From the NCBI GenBank assembly GCA_035315885.1, contig DATFXM010000097.1, positions 151,602-215,601 of the forward strand: a stretch of DNA of 64,000 nt, given 5' to 3'. Each line of letters starts with the position of its first letter. The stretch's first letter is position 1. Shown piece by piece: positions 32,748 to 42,402 of the stretch. Under the pieces are notes generated by a model, which was not told the origin of the DNA, made no database searches, and saw only the letters and a list, made by a program, of their open reading frames with translations. The DNA is from DATFXM01 sp035315885. Its GTDB lineage: Bacteria; Acidobacteriota; Blastocatellia; UBA7656. Both the position numbers and the translations under genes were made by a program.

Positions 32748-34801
32748 CTGAGTTGCACCGAAAGTTCCTCGGGCGACGTAGCCGGTTCCAGACAAACATT
32801 GTTTCGACAGACGTACGCGGTCGCGGCCCCGCCGACGCGCTTCCGATCCGCAAGAAGGCGAACTATATCTGCTGCCTCGGGTGTATTGTCTCCGGCGCCG
32901 GCAACGACTTTGTTGGGCAAGAACCTTCCGTAGATCTGTTCGCGCAGGAGCCGCACTTCGTGCGAATCCGGCTCGCCGACTATCGCTATTTCCTTGGGCT
33001 CCGAAAGATAGAAATCAAGGGCGCACAGCAAGTATCCAAACGCGCTCGGATAGCGAGACACTATCGCGCGCGTTGCACGAAGGATTTCCACCGCATGCTG
33101 CTGGTACTTGATCTCCTGCGTGAGAATGCCCAGCTTCTGAAGCGCGAGCGCCGCAACCGAGTTACCCGAAGGCGTGGCATTGTCAAAGTATTCCTTAGTC
33201 CTGGTGATCAGCTCCTCGTGATCCGATGAGGTAAAGAAGAAACCGCCTTCGTTCGAGTCCCAGAACAACTCGATCATTGCATCCGCCAGTTTCCGTGCGT
33301 GCTCGAAATACTTCAGGTCGAAGCTCGCCTCGAACAACGACAACATCGCTTCTACAGCGTAGGCGTAGTCTTCCAGGTAGCCATTCAGTTTTGAACGTCC
33401 AGCCTTGTATGTCCTCAGGAGACGGCCTTCTCGCTCGAGGCTGTTTATTATGAAGTCTCCATTTCTCTTTGCCACCATCAGGTAGTCGTCGCGGCCAAGT
33501 ATCGACGCAGCTTCAGAGAATGCGGTCAGCATCATCGCGTTCCACGCTGCGAGCGATTTATCGTCCCGGCCCGGTCGAATTCGGGACTCTCTGACCTGAA
33601 ACAACCGGCTCTTGCCACTAGTCACCACCCGCCTGACTTCTTCCTCGGTGCGCCCGGTCTCCTCGGCGAATTCCTGAATCGTGAACGGCGAATTCAATAT
33701 CGACTTTCCGTGCTCGAAGTTGCCCTGTCTTGTCACGTTGAAGAACGCACAGAAGATCGAGCCGTCTTGCTCCCCCAGGACCTCAAAGATCTGCTCCGGT
33801 GTCCAGACGTAAAACTTGCCTTCTTCGCCCTCGCTGTCGGCGTCCTCCGACGAGTAAAACGCACCGGTGCTGTCGGTCATGTCTCGGACTATGTATTCAA
33901 GCGTCTCCTCGGCAACGCGCCGATACTCGGGGTTCCTTGTTTGTTGATATGCGTAGAGGTAAACGCGCACCAGCAGGGCATTGTCGTAAAGCATCTTCTC
34001 AAAGTGCGGAACGAGCCAATGTGCGTCTACCGAGTACCTCGCGAAGCCCCCGCCAAGTTGGTCGTACATTCCACCGCCCGCCATTCTCTTTAATGTAAGC
34101 TCGACCATCGCGAGCGCTTCGGACGAGTTGGTTCGCGCATGATGCCGCAGTAGAAACATCAACGTCATAGAAGGCGGGAATTTAGGCGCGCTACCGAAAC
34201 CTCCATCCGTTTTGTCAAAGCCCGGCAACAAAGCGCTGAACGCCTGATTGAGCACTTCAGTCGTGAGCATTTCATTGGAAGACACCATCCGGTTTGTCCG
34301 CCGTAGCTCGGTAGTAATCGCATCCGCGCTCTGCGTGATATCCTCCGACCGGTTCTTGTACGAATCGACAATCGCCATCAGCACCCGGGGAAAACCCGGC
34401 ATCCCGCGCCGGTCTTCGGGTGGATAATAGGTTCCACCGTAAAAGGGCTTGAGGTCCGGTGTCAGGAATACGGTCATCGGCCAGCCGCCATGGCCGGTCA
34501 TCATCTGAACTGCGTTCATGTAGATACTATCGATGTCCGGTCTTTCTTCTCGATCGACTTTTATGCAGACGAAGTTTTCGTTCATAAGGCGGGCGATTTC
34601 AGGATTCTCAAACGACTCATGCTCCATCACGTGACACCAGTGGCACGCCGAATAACCGATGGACAGCAGAATCGGTTTGTTCTCGCTTCTCGAACGTTCG
34701 ATAGCTTCGGGACCCCACGCGTACCAGTCAACCGGGTTGTGCGCGTGCTGAAGAAGATATGGGCTGGTTTCGTTTATAAGTCGATTAGTATGTTGGGTCA
34801 T
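32741..34801 (-). CDS. DUF255/YyaL-type thioredoxin-domain protein
   Basis: Homologue of bacterial YyaL and human SPATA20 (686 residues). The N-terminal thioredoxin-like domain carries the CxxC of SACHWCHVMEHESFEN (about residues 50-65) preceded by NPVDWYAWGPEA; the rest is an alpha/alpha-toroid like that of N-acylglucosamine epimerase/cellobiose epimerase proteins, with GGFFFTS and NAMMLTAFSEAA helices. The molecular reaction of the family is not established. It lies downstream of mutS2 on the same strand and is convergent with the glutaminyl cyclase gene. Start ATG at 34801, matching the family N-terminus (NRLINETSPYLLQHAHNPVDW). Confidence 0.92.
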   Translation of the reverse strand: MTQHTNRLINETSPYLLQHAHNPVDWYAWGPEAIERSRSENKPILLSIGYSACHWCHVMEHESFENPEIARLMNENFVCIKVDREERPDIDSIYMNAVQMMTGHGGWPMTVFLTPDLKPFYGGTYYPPEDRRGMPGFPRVLMAIVDSYKNRSEDITQSADAITTELRRTNRMVSSNEMLTTEVLNQAFSALLPGFDKTDGGFGSAPKFPPSMTLMFLLRHHARTNSSEALAMVELTLKRMAGGGMYDQLGGGFARYSVDAHWLVPHFEKMLYDNALLVRVYLYAYQQTRNPEYRRVAEETLEYIVRDMTDSTGAFYSSEDADSEGEEGKFYVWTPEQIFEVLGEQDGSIFCAFFNVTRQGNFEHGKSILNSPFTIQEFAEETGRTEEEVRRVVTSGKSRLFQVRESRIRPGRDDKSLAAWNAMMLTAFSEAASILGRDDYLMVAKRNGDFIINSLEREGRLLRTYKAGRSKLNGYLEDYAYAVEAMLSLFEASFDLKYFEHARKLADAMIELFWDSNEGGFFFTSSDHEELITRTKEYFDNATPSGNSVAALALQKLGILTQEIKYQQHAVEILRATRAIVSRYPSAFGYLLCALDFYLSEPKEIAIVGEPDSHEVRLLREQIYGRFLPNKVVAGAGDNTPEAADIVRLLADRKRVGGAATAYVCRNNVCLEPATSPEELSVQLSQ

Positions 34802-34879
34802 TCGCTCTCCCGTTGTTGAGACGTCTCGCTGGATTCAACTGCAACGTCGTAAGTTCGGCGTCGCCGATTCGAGATGTTT

Positions 34880-37363
34880 CTACTTCTTCAACACAGCCAC
34901 GGTGGCCCCGGCGCCGCCTTCGTTTGGCGGAGCCTGGCCGAAGCTCTCGATATGCGGATGACCTCGCAACAGCTCGCTGACTGCTTTTCGCAGGGCGCCC
35001 TTGCCGTGGCCGTGAATTATCCGCACGGTTTCGACGCCGGCCAGAAATGCTTCGTCGAGGAATTTGTCGGTCCTGTCGGTAGCTTCGTCAGCATTCGAGC
35101 CGATCAGATTGATCTCCGGAGTGAAGTCGCCTGACGGTCCGAGATCGGCGCTCACGCCGCGAGGCAGCGAAGCTGCGCGTTTTGAAGCCGGTTTTTCCGC
35201 GCGACTCAAAAGCTCTATTTCATTTCGTCGAGCTCGAAATCTCAAGGCTCCTACCAGCACGGTATATTCTTCTCCGGAGATGCTCTCAACCTCCCCTTCG
35301 CGAGCCAGTGACTTGACGCGCACGCGATCGCGTTCGTGGATATCTTCGGCGGCTTCGCAAAGATCTGCTGCTCCGGCTGCCGCGGAAGTGCCCTCAGTCT
35401 CTTCCGAGATGGGCGAGGCGGCTTCCCCCAATTGAGGATCAAGACCGGGTGCCGATGCGACCTGCTTGCGTATGCGCACGGCGGCAGAGCGGCGGAGGTT
35501 AGATGCTCGCGACTCTGCCTCTTTCCTCAGGCGGGAGGCAGTCGCCTTATCGTTAATCGACTCGATTATCTTTGAGCTCTCGACTTTGAAGTCCTGCACG
35601 ACCGCCGTCAGTTCGTTCTCGAACTGCCTGCTGCGTTGAGCTTCTCTCTTTGCGAACTCTATATCGAGGCCCGCGTACTTATCGGCGGTGGCCTGACGTT
35701 CTTCTTCAAGCGCGGCGACCAGAGCCGAGCGTTGATCTACCAGGGTTTTAAGCTGCTTCAGATAATTGCTGGTTTCGTGTTGAGCAGGATCAAGATGCGC
35801 TCCGGCTCCTGAGATTATCTCGGATGGAACTTCCATGCGCCGAGCGATCTCGATGCCCGACGAAGCGCCGGCCACGCCAGTAATCAACCGGTACGTAGGC
35901 CTCAAGGTAGCTTCGTCAAACTCCACCGAAGCGTTTAGAACGTCGGCTGTCTGCGCCGCCCAAACTTTTAGTGGGTTGTAGTGCGTGGTTGCGACCGTCG
36001 TCGCACCGGCGCGCCGAAAGTAGTCGACGATGGCGATTCCCAGAGCCGCGCCTTCATCCGGGTCGGTGCCCGTTCCAACTTCATCTATAAGTATCAGTAC
36101 CTCACCATTGTGAGCGCTCCCCGATCCTGCGCTAACGGCTCGTGCCATCTCGGCGATGTTTTTCATATGCGCGGTGAACGTTGACAAGTTAGCAGCGATC
36201 GACTGCTGATCACCGATGTCCGCGAGCACAAGCTCGAATACCGGAAGAACGGCTCGCTTCGTCGGGAGGTGAAGTCCCATTTGCGCCATCAGTGCAAGGA
36301 GGCCGACCGTCTTGGTTACGACTGTCTTGCCGCCTGCGTTTGGCCCGCTCACTACCAGAGTTTGATGTTCCTCGTCCATTTCGAGAGAGATGGGAACGAC
36401 TTTGCCTTCCGAGTTGCGTAGCGCGCGCTCGAGCAGCGGATGCCGGGCATCTTCAAGAAGGATGCAGCGGGCCTTGTTCATCTCGGGACGTGCGCAATTG
36501 AATTCGGCGGATAGGCGTGCCTTTGCCTGTACGAAATCGATCTCGGAGATTGCTGCGACCGCGCCGTCGATCAGCGGGAGGTTATCGCGCAGGCTCTCGG
36601 AGATGAGAAACAGGATCTGTGCAATCTCAATCTCCTCCTCCTCCCGAAGTCTTACCAGTTCGTTGTTCTGATCGATGATCGTGAGTGGCTCTATGTAGGT
36701 AGTCTGTCCGCTCGACGAGAGACCGTGCATCACTCCGGGCACTTGCCCTCGCGAGTCAGTGCGGACCGGGATCACGAAGCGTCCATTTCGGACGGTGACT
36801 ACCTCGTCCTGAATTGCCGGTTGCGCACGATCGCGCATCAAAGATTCAAGGTTTCTATAGATGCGCGAGCGGCGATCGTTGATTTCGCGCCGGATGCGTC
36901 TAAGCTCGGGGCTGGCGTTGTCATCGATCTCGCCGTTGGGGAGTATCTTGCCTCGTATTGCGGCGAGTGCGCGCCGGAGGTCAGCGATGGAACGGCAGAT
37001 TGCGGCGAGCCCTGGATAGCGAGCGCGGGCTTCGGGATCATTAAACAGGTTTCTGAGGTCTTCGCCTACGGAAATCACGCGTTGTAGCTCGAGTACCTGC
37101 TTTGGCTCGAGGCTTGTGCCCTCTATGCTAAGCTGATGAAGGGCTGGCTCGGGATCGGTGATCTCGGCGATACCGAATCCGCCGCCGGTGGAAAGAAAGT
37201 TCGCGCACTCGGTTGTGCGATCGAGGTCTTCGTTGATTCCCTCGAGGTTGGTCGAAGGCAGAAGCGCTAACGCCTTCTTTCTGCCCAATGGAGAGGAAAC
37301 GTGTCGAGCGAGCAGGTCGACGAGTGAGGGCAGTTCGAGAGTAGTGAAGGTTCGTTTGTCCAC
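34880..37363 (-). CDS. mutS2: MutS2 ATPase/endonuclease
   Basis: MutS2 (827 residues): suppresses recombination and in some bacteria rescues collided ribosomes. Core helical lever domains (about 1-310), ABC-type ATPase with Walker A GPNAGGKT and Walker B ILIDEVGTGTDPDEG (about residues 340-435), a coiled coil (about 520-620), a KOW-like SH3 segment (VKSLAREGEVESI...YTVLVGALRFRA), and the C-terminal Smr nuclease domain (EINLIGSNADEA...VRIIHGHGKGALRKAV). No mismatch-binding domain I is present, as expected for MutS2. Divergent from a GNAT-like gene across a heptamer-bearing gap. Confidence 0.95.
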   Translation of the reverse strand: MDKRTFTTLELPSLVDLLARHVSSPLGRKKALALLPSTNLEGINEDLDRTTECANFLSTGGGFGIAEITDPEPALHQLSIEGTSLEPKQVLELQRVISVGEDLRNLFNDPEARARYPGLAAICRSIADLRRALAAIRGKILPNGEIDDNASPELRRIRREINDRRSRIYRNLESLMRDRAQPAIQDEVVTVRNGRFVIPVRTDSRGQVPGVMHGLSSSGQTTYIEPLTIIDQNNELVRLREEEEIEIAQILFLISESLRDNLPLIDGAVAAISEIDFVQAKARLSAEFNCARPEMNKARCILLEDARHPLLERALRNSEGKVVPISLEMDEEHQTLVVSGPNAGGKTVVTKTVGLLALMAQMGLHLPTKRAVLPVFELVLADIGDQQSIAANLSTFTAHMKNIAEMARAVSAGSGSAHNGEVLILIDEVGTGTDPDEGAALGIAIVDYFRRAGATTVATTHYNPLKVWAAQTADVLNASVEFDEATLRPTYRLITGVAGASSGIEIARRMEVPSEIISGAGAHLDPAQHETSNYLKQLKTLVDQRSALVAALEEERQATADKYAGLDIEFAKREAQRSRQFENELTAVVQDFKVESSKIIESINDKATASRLRKEAESRASNLRRSAAVRIRKQVASAPGLDPQLGEAASPISEETEGTSAAAGAADLCEAAEDIHERDRVRVKSLAREGEVESISGEEYTVLVGALRFRARRNEIELLSRAEKPASKRAASLPRGVSADLGPSGDFTPEINLIGSNADEATDRTDKFLDEAFLAGVETVRIIHGHGKGALRKAVSELLRGHPHIESFGQAPPNEGGAGATVAVLKK

Positions 37364-37442
37364 AAGCTTGTAGTTTCCGGTGCAACTGAAGCGGACTTCA
37401 AAATCTTAGGCTGCCGCACGAATGGTGGTCAAACGGGCAGTC

Positions 37443-37517
37443 GCAGTAGGCAGCAGGCAGTAGGCAGTTGTTCCTAAACCGCAACAACCGCCTACTGCAA
37501 AGAACTCAGAACTTCAG
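37443..37517. repeat. Heptamer arrays of families A and B together (site 10)
   Basis: Left arm 37443-37472: GCAGTAG, GCAGCAG, GCAGTAG, GCAGTTG; right arm 37481-37498 includes CCTACTGC and an AACAAC/GTTGTT pairing. Right after it, 37503-37517, is a family-A arm (AACTCAGAACTTCAG). The -10 box of the downstream gene follows at 37519. Confidence 0.75.
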
Positions 37518-37518
37518 C

Positions 37519-37524
37519 TATAAT
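37519..37524 (+). promoter_or_regulatory. Perfect -10 box of the GNAT-like gene
   Basis: TATAAT, 25 bases before the ATG at 37549. The -35 position falls inside the heptamer repeats, with no good consensus match (CTGCAA at an 18-base spacing). Confidence 0.4.
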
Positions 37525-37548
37525 CCGTCTTCCTTATTGTGACTGCGA

Positions 37549-38718
37549 ATGAGTGCTCAAACTCGGAGAGCAACAACGTTGGACGTTAGAGTGGATGCGG
37601 TCCGGAGCGGACGCGATGTCCAGCAGTTCATCAACCTGCCTTACAGACACTATCGAAACGATGCCAATTGGGTGCCCCCGCTCCGAATGGCTCAAAAGGA
37701 TATTCTGAATCGCAGGCGGCATCCCTTTTACAAGACCTCCGACGCTGAAATGTTCCTGGCGCGGCGCAACGGTGAGATCGTCGGCAGAGTAATGGCGATC
37801 TTGAATCACGCACACAACGAATTCCACCAGGAGCGTGCGGGGTTCTTTGGCTTCTTTGAATCTGAGGATGATCCCACCACAGCCGAAGCGCTGCTCGGAG
37901 CGGCGGGTGACTGGGTTCGTTCGCGCGGCGCCGAAGTCATTCGCGGTCCGGTGAATCCTTCTACGAACTACGAATGCGGCCTGTTGATTGATGGCTGCGA
38001 CTCCGCGCCACGGGTGATGATGACTTACAACCCTCGCTACTACGCGGGTCTGATAGAAGGCTGCGGATTTGGCAAGGCAATGGATCTTTTCGCGTACGAT
38101 ATAGCCGCAGACTATTTCATCAGGTCTGATAAGCTGGCTCGCGTAGCCGAGAGAATAAGGAATAAGGATCGGATCAGCATTCGGACGGTCAACCTCAAGG
38201 ACTTCAAGCGCGAGGTGGAGCTTCTCAGGGTTGTTTACAACGATGCGTGGAGCAAGAACTGGGGGTTTGTGCCGTTCAGTCGAGCGGAGTTTGACCACCT
38301 CGCCAAAGACCTCAAACAGCTTGTCGATGCGAGAGTGGTGCTGATTGCGGAACAGGAAACCACTGATGGAGCTAGAAAACCGGTAGGCTTCCTTCTGGCG
38401 GTGCCCGACATCAACATTGCGTTAAAGCGAGTGGCGGATGGAAGATTGCTGCCGCTGGGCTTAATGAAGCTGCTCTGGCATTCGCGAAAGATTGACCACA
38501 TGCGCGTCATCACCATGGGTGTTGTTCAGAGCCACGTGAGCTTCGGTATCGGCGCTCTTTTCTTGAGTGAGATTCTAAAGCGAGGGCCGGCCGCCGGATA
38601 CCCGAAGGCAGAGATGAGCTGGGTCCTCGAAAACAATGTGTTGATGAATCGCGCTGCTGAGCTCATAGGTGGCAGGCTCGCAAAGAAGTACAGGATTTAC
38701 GAGAAGCGCCTGCGATGA
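37549..38718 (+). CDS. GNAT-fold conserved protein (YghO-like)
   Basis: The 389-residue protein resembles E. coli YghO and the family annotated as acetyltransferase-like. N-terminal block FINLPYRHYRNDANWVPPL, then FLARRNGEIVGRVMAILN (a GNAT-type beta strand and turn), then a region GPVNPSTNYECGLLIDG, MMTYNPRYYAGLIEGCGF, and a C-terminal half with KPVGFLLAVPDINIAL and AEMSWVLENNVLMNRAAEL that looks like a second GNAT-like lobe. The acyl donor and substrate are unknown. Divergent from mutS2; ClC follows after 80 bases. Confidence 0.75.
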   Translation: MSAQTRRATTLDVRVDAVRSGRDVQQFINLPYRHYRNDANWVPPLRMAQKDILNRRRHPFYKTSDAEMFLARRNGEIVGRVMAILNHAHNEFHQERAGFFGFFESEDDPTTAEALLGAAGDWVRSRGAEVIRGPVNPSTNYECGLLIDGCDSAPRVMMTYNPRYYAGLIEGCGFGKAMDLFAYDIAADYFIRSDKLARVAERIRNKDRISIRTVNLKDFKREVELLRVVYNDAWSKNWGFVPFSRAEFDHLAKDLKQLVDARVVLIAEQETTDGARKPVGFLLAVPDINIALKRVADGRLLPLGLMKLLWHSRKIDHMRVITMGVVQSHVSFGIGALFLSEILKRGPAAGYPKAEMSWVLENNVLMNRAAELIGGRLAKKYRIYEKRLR

Positions 38719-38798
38719 GGCGGGCTTCGTGTTATGATCGAAGTGTTTCCCGCAGGAACAAGAAAACCAGGACTGGCCGAAAGTAGATCAGCTCTGCA

Positions 38799-40628
38799 GT
38801 GAGCCAAACAGAGGTGCAAGAAGCACAGCTCGTAAGGGTGTGGCATCGCGTCGAAGTAGGCGCGACGAGAATTTTTCATCGCCTCCGTCTACCCGCCAAC
38901 CAGAAGTACTTCATACTCACGATCACTATTGCAGTCGCATGCGGCTTGACTGCGGTCGCCTATCACAAACTGATAAAGATTTTCACCACCAATCTGATCG
39001 AGCGCGCAATGCAGATCGAGGGTCATGGGCGGGTGTTTTGGATGCTTGCCATACCGATAGCAGGCGGTCTGGCGGCGGGTCTGCTGCTTCATTTCTTTTT
39101 CCCCGATGCCAGGGGCAGCGGCATCCCGCAAGTGAAAGTTGCCTATTCGATGGACTACGGCCGCGTGCCGTTGAAGACGGCTGCGGGCAAGGCAGTGATT
39201 TCGGCACTGTGTGTAGGAACCGGAGCGAGCCTGGGCAGAGAAGGACCCACGGTCCAGATTTGCGCGGCTATTTCACACGCTATCGGCCGAATGTTTTCGA
39301 TCCCGCGGTTGAAGCTGATGAACCAGCTTCCGGTTGGCGCAGCGGCGGCGATCGCTGCGGCGTTCAACACCCCGATCGCCGCGGTGACGTTTGCGCTTGA
39401 AGAGATTATCGGCGACTTGAATCAGAAGCTTGCGGCGTCCATTGTAATTGCGGCGGTCATCGCGGCAACAATCGAGCGGGCTCTGCTCGGCAAGAATCCT
39501 CTGTTTACCGGGGCCAATGTCTATGTCTTGAACCGTGCGAACGAGTTATTGGCGTATGCGGCGCTGGGGATCGCCGCCGGCATAGTAGGAGTTATTTTTA
39601 GCAAGCTGATTCTGTTCCTGCGCATGACGTTTAGAGACCGGGTGAATCTTCCGTCGTGGTCGAAGCCCGCGATCGGCGGTGCGATAGTGGGACTCATAGG
39701 GCTGTGGCAACCGCATGCGCTTGGAATCGGCTACGACTATCTCGGCACGTTTCTCCAGGGAACAAACGAATTGCTGTTGAAAGCGGTTCTGATGTTGATG
39801 GTGGCGAAGATTCTCGCTTCGGCATTTTGTTACGGATCCGGAATGTCGGGTGGCGTTCTGGGTCCGTCGATGTTTGTCGGCGCGATGCTGGGCGCCGCGG
39901 TATGGCATTTGGTTATTCTGATTGATCCGGCGGCGGCGATCGTTCGTGGAGCATTCGCGCTGGTCGGAATGGGTGCGGTGTTTGCGGCGGTCATTCGAGT
40001 CCCGATCACCTCTATCCTATTGATCTTTGAGATGACCTACGACTACGAGATCATCCTGCCGCTGATGGTTGCGAATGCGATTGCTTACGCAGTTGCCAGC
40101 AGGTTGTCACCGCTGTCGATCTACGAAGGCTTTATGTTCCAGGATGGCATCCATCTCGGATCAGGGCCAAAGACCGACGCTTTGTCGCGAGTCACTGCGG
40201 CATCGGTGATGACGCAGCACGTAGTGACGCTGCCAGACGATTTGACGGTTGCGGAAGCGCTGTCGGTGGTCGGCAGACTTGAGTTCAACGGTTATCCGGT
40301 TCTGAAGGACGGCAGGATGGTCGGCTTAATCACCACTGGAGATCTGCGGCGTCTTGAGGCGGAGGGGAAGCAGGGGGGATTCATTAGCGACTACATGGTT
40401 CGCAAGGTGGTCCATGCCCATCCGGATCAGACGTTGGACACGGTTGTGCTGAAGTTGGCGCAACGAGAACTGTCGCAACTGCCCGTCGTGTCTCGAGCGG
40501 ATGACACGCGGCTGCTCGGAATAATAACGTTGCGCGATGTAGCGCGCGCACAGGCGCGGCTTGCGGCTGCGCGATATTCGCTGGGTCCGGATGACACGAT
40601 TCATCCGGCCAATATTCCTTCGGCCTAG
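38799..40628 (+). CDS. ClC family chloride channel/antiporter with CBS pair
   Basis: Inner-membrane ClC protein (609 residues). The three selectivity motifs are intact: GSGIPQ (Ser107), GREGP (gating Glu148, by chance the same number as in E. coli ClC) and the FNTPIAAVTFALEE stretch with the Glu pair at about 201-202 where the proton glutamate lies in exchangers. This favours Cl-/H+ exchange but does not prove it. About residues 475-590 are two CBS domains (SVMTQHVVTLPDDLTVAEAL and YMVRKVVHAHPDQTLDTVV). GTG at 38799 is the furthest plausible start; no clear ribosome site is seen, so the N-terminus is uncertain. Its stop abuts that of the opposite zinc-ribbon gene. Confidence 0.88.
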   Translation: MSQTEVQEAQLVRVWHRVEVGATRIFHRLRLPANQKYFILTITIAVACGLTAVAYHKLIKIFTTNLIERAMQIEGHGRVFWMLAIPIAGGLAAGLLLHFFFPDARGSGIPQVKVAYSMDYGRVPLKTAAGKAVISALCVGTGASLGREGPTVQICAAISHAIGRMFSIPRLKLMNQLPVGAAAAIAAAFNTPIAAVTFALEEIIGDLNQKLAASIVIAAVIAATIERALLGKNPLFTGANVYVLNRANELLAYAALGIAAGIVGVIFSKLILFLRMTFRDRVNLPSWSKPAIGGAIVGLIGLWQPHALGIGYDYLGTFLQGTNELLLKAVLMLMVAKILASAFCYGSGMSGGVLGPSMFVGAMLGAAVWHLVILIDPAAAIVRGAFALVGMGAVFAAVIRVPITSILLIFEMTYDYEIILPLMVANAIAYAVASRLSPLSIYEGFMFQDGIHLGSGPKTDALSRVTAASVMTQHVVTLPDDLTVAEALSVVGRLEFNGYPVLKDGRMVGLITTGDLRRLEAEGKQGGFISDYMVRKVVHAHPDQTLDTVVLKLAQRELSQLPVVSRADDTRLLGIITLRDVARAQARLAAARYSLGPDDTIHPANIPSA

Positions 40629-40907
40629 CTACTTCTTGAACAGAGCGTCGAAGCTTTGCCTTGCGTTGGTTGCAGGTCTGGCTCCGGCTGACTTGCGTCG
40701 ATTGGGGTCGAAGTAATCGCAGAAGTTGGCCTTTTCGCGGTCGGACACCCATTCGGCAAGCGGCTCTCGGCAACGATTGTGCGCGGACGGATCATAGTTT
40801 GAGCAGTTCAAGCAGCAGTAGACATCGTAGCCGCAGCTTGGGCATTCATCAGTTCGAAAAACCTTGCCCTCGAATCTTATTTCGTTGTTACAGTGATGGC
40901 ATAACAT
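40629..40907 (-). CDS. Small zinc-ribbon protein
   Basis: The 92-residue product begins MLCHHCNNEIRF and continues with ECPSCGYDVYCCLNCSNYD, giving two CxxC knuckles plus additional Cys/His (CCLNC, HNRCREP, FCDYF), a pattern for one or two zinc sites. The basic C-terminal tail (about residues 66-92) is probably disordered. Likely a nucleic-acid or protein adaptor; the family is conserved in several phyla but unnamed. It ends back to back with the ClC gene with no base between stops. Confidence 0.75.
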   Translation of the reverse strand: MLCHHCNNEIRFEGKVFRTDECPSCGYDVYCCLNCSNYDPSAHNRCREPLAEWVSDREKANFCDYFDPNRRKSAGARPATNARQSFDALFKK

Positions 40908-41020
40908 CGTTTTGAACCCGCCGTTTCAAAAACCGCACTGTAAACAAAGTGGTTGACGCAATCCGCGCTGCGTCTTCCGGTCAAGTATGAACCGTCACGC
41001 TACGATTTTTCAAATCAGAA

Positions 41021-41188
41021 CGGGAAGGGAAGAGGCGCGGGGAGAGGGACGCGGAGAGGAGGGATGGGGAGAGGGGCGAACGGGCGAAGGGCGAAGGGCC
41101 GATTCAGTTTGCACAGTAAAGCCGGTGTCCAGACCACTGCGTCGCCGCGTCTCTCCTCCCAGCGTCTCCGCGTCGCCCTTTCGCCCCA
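41021..41188. repeat. Heptamer array, family C, inverted arms (site 11)
   Basis: Left arm 41021-41100 is a purine-rich run ending in GGGCGAA units (GGGGCGAACGGGCGAAGGGC, then more); right arm 41139-41188 is pyrimidine-rich, with CGCGTCTCTCCTCCC and CGCCCTTTCGCCCC. The two match as degenerate reverse complements. It lies between the zinc-ribbon gene and the thiolase gene, reaching the thiolase stop codon. Confidence 0.75.
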
Positions 41189-41189
41189 G

Positions 41190-42374
41190 CTACGAAACTC
41201 TCTCGACGAGCACCGCCATCCCCATTCCGCCAGACATGCATAGCGTTGCAAGCCCAAGCCGACCATTGCGACGTCCCAGCTCGTGAATCAGCGTCGTCAT
41301 TATCCTCGCCCCGCTGCAACCAATGGGATGACCAAGCGCAATAGCACCGCCGTTCACGTTCAATCGCTCCGCGTCAAAGCCGAGTTCCCGGTCACACGCG
41401 ATTACTTGTGCTGCAAAGGCCTCGTTAAGCTCCACCAGATCGATGTCCGCCATCGACAGCTTTCGTCGTTCAAGGAGCTTCCGAATCGCAGGCACAGGGC
41501 CAATACCCATCACCGCCGGATCAACACCAGCTACCTCGTAGTCCACTAATCTAACCGCAGGCTTGATTGCTCGACGATTGGCGAAGTCCTCTGAGATCAC
41601 CAGCATTGAAGCCGCACCGTCGGTGATCCCCGAAGAATTACCCGCGGTGACCGTACCCTGTTTAGAAAAAACCGGCGTCAGCTTCTCCATTGACTCGAGC
41701 GTCGCACCGATTCTTATGTGCTCGTCAATGCCAAATGCCACCGAGCCACCTTTTCGATCAGGTATGGAAAGAGGAACTATCTCAGACGCAAATCGCCCTT
41801 CGGCCTGTGCCGCTTCTGCTCGATTCTGCGATCTCAGCGCGTACTGATCCTGCTCAGAGCGCGAAATCTCATACCGCGTGGCTAGCGTTTCAGCCGTCTC
41901 ACCCATCACTTTGCCGGACAGCGGATCAAGAAATCCGTCCTTATACATTCCGTCGACAAGCGGCGCGGTGCCCATTCGAAGGCCCCACCGAGCGCCTTCG
42001 ACGAGATACGGAACGCGGCTCATTGACTCAGAGCCACCCGCGATTACCGCGTTTGCCCGGCCTAACATAATCTGTTCCGCCGCCAACACCAGGGCTTTGA
42101 GTCCGGAACCGCAAGCCTTGTTGACCGTGAATGCGGGCACAGAATCGGGCAACCCGGCTCGGTAAGAAATCTGTCGCGCAACGTTGGGTCCGCCGCCAGC
42201 CTGCCTTGCGTTTCCGATGATCGCTTCATCAATCTCCGCTGGCCCAACGCCGGCGCGCCTAAGCGTCTCCTGGACTGCCGGTATAGCAAGGTCTGCCGCA
42301 GTCCAGTCTTTGAGCGTACCTCCGAACTTTCCGATAGGAGTTCGAACCGGCGCGACTATGAACACATCTTTCAT
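41190..42374 (-). CDS. Acetyl-CoA C-acetyltransferase (thiolase), copy 1
   Basis: Claisen condensation/cleavage of acyl-CoA (394 residues, typical tetrameric biosynthetic or degradative thiolase). Acyl-enzyme Cys in NKACGSGLKAL (about residue 88-90), His in GHPIGCSGARI, second Cys in ATLCMSGGMGMAV. Substrate is probably acetoacetyl-CoA; a beta-ketoadipyl or longer-chain form cannot be excluded. A related copy lies at 61469. The E1-alpha operon is upstream on the same strand, but the immediate neighbour is a secreted unknown. Confidence 0.93.
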   Translation of the reverse strand: MKDVFIVAPVRTPIGKFGGTLKDWTAADLAIPAVQETLRRAGVGPAEIDEAIIGNARQAGGGPNVARQISYRAGLPDSVPAFTVNKACGSGLKALVLAAEQIMLGRANAVIAGGSESMSRVPYLVEGARWGLRMGTAPLVDGMYKDGFLDPLSGKVMGETAETLATRYEISRSEQDQYALRSQNRAEAAQAEGRFASEIVPLSIPDRKGGSVAFGIDEHIRIGATLESMEKLTPVFSKQGTVTAGNSSGITDGAASMLVISEDFANRRAIKPAVRLVDYEVAGVDPAVMGIGPVPAIRKLLERRKLSMADIDLVELNEAFAAQVIACDRELGFDAERLNVNGGAIALGHPIGCSGARIMTTLIHELGRRNGRLGLATLCMSGGMGMAVLVERVS

Positions 42375-42402
42375 CTTGTGCCTCGAATAATAGGGAGGTA
42401 CG

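Noticed and set aside
37534..38298. Long minus-strand frame of 254 codons opposite the GNAT-like gene
   Set aside because: No recognisable domain; the plus-strand gene has a promoter and domain pattern.
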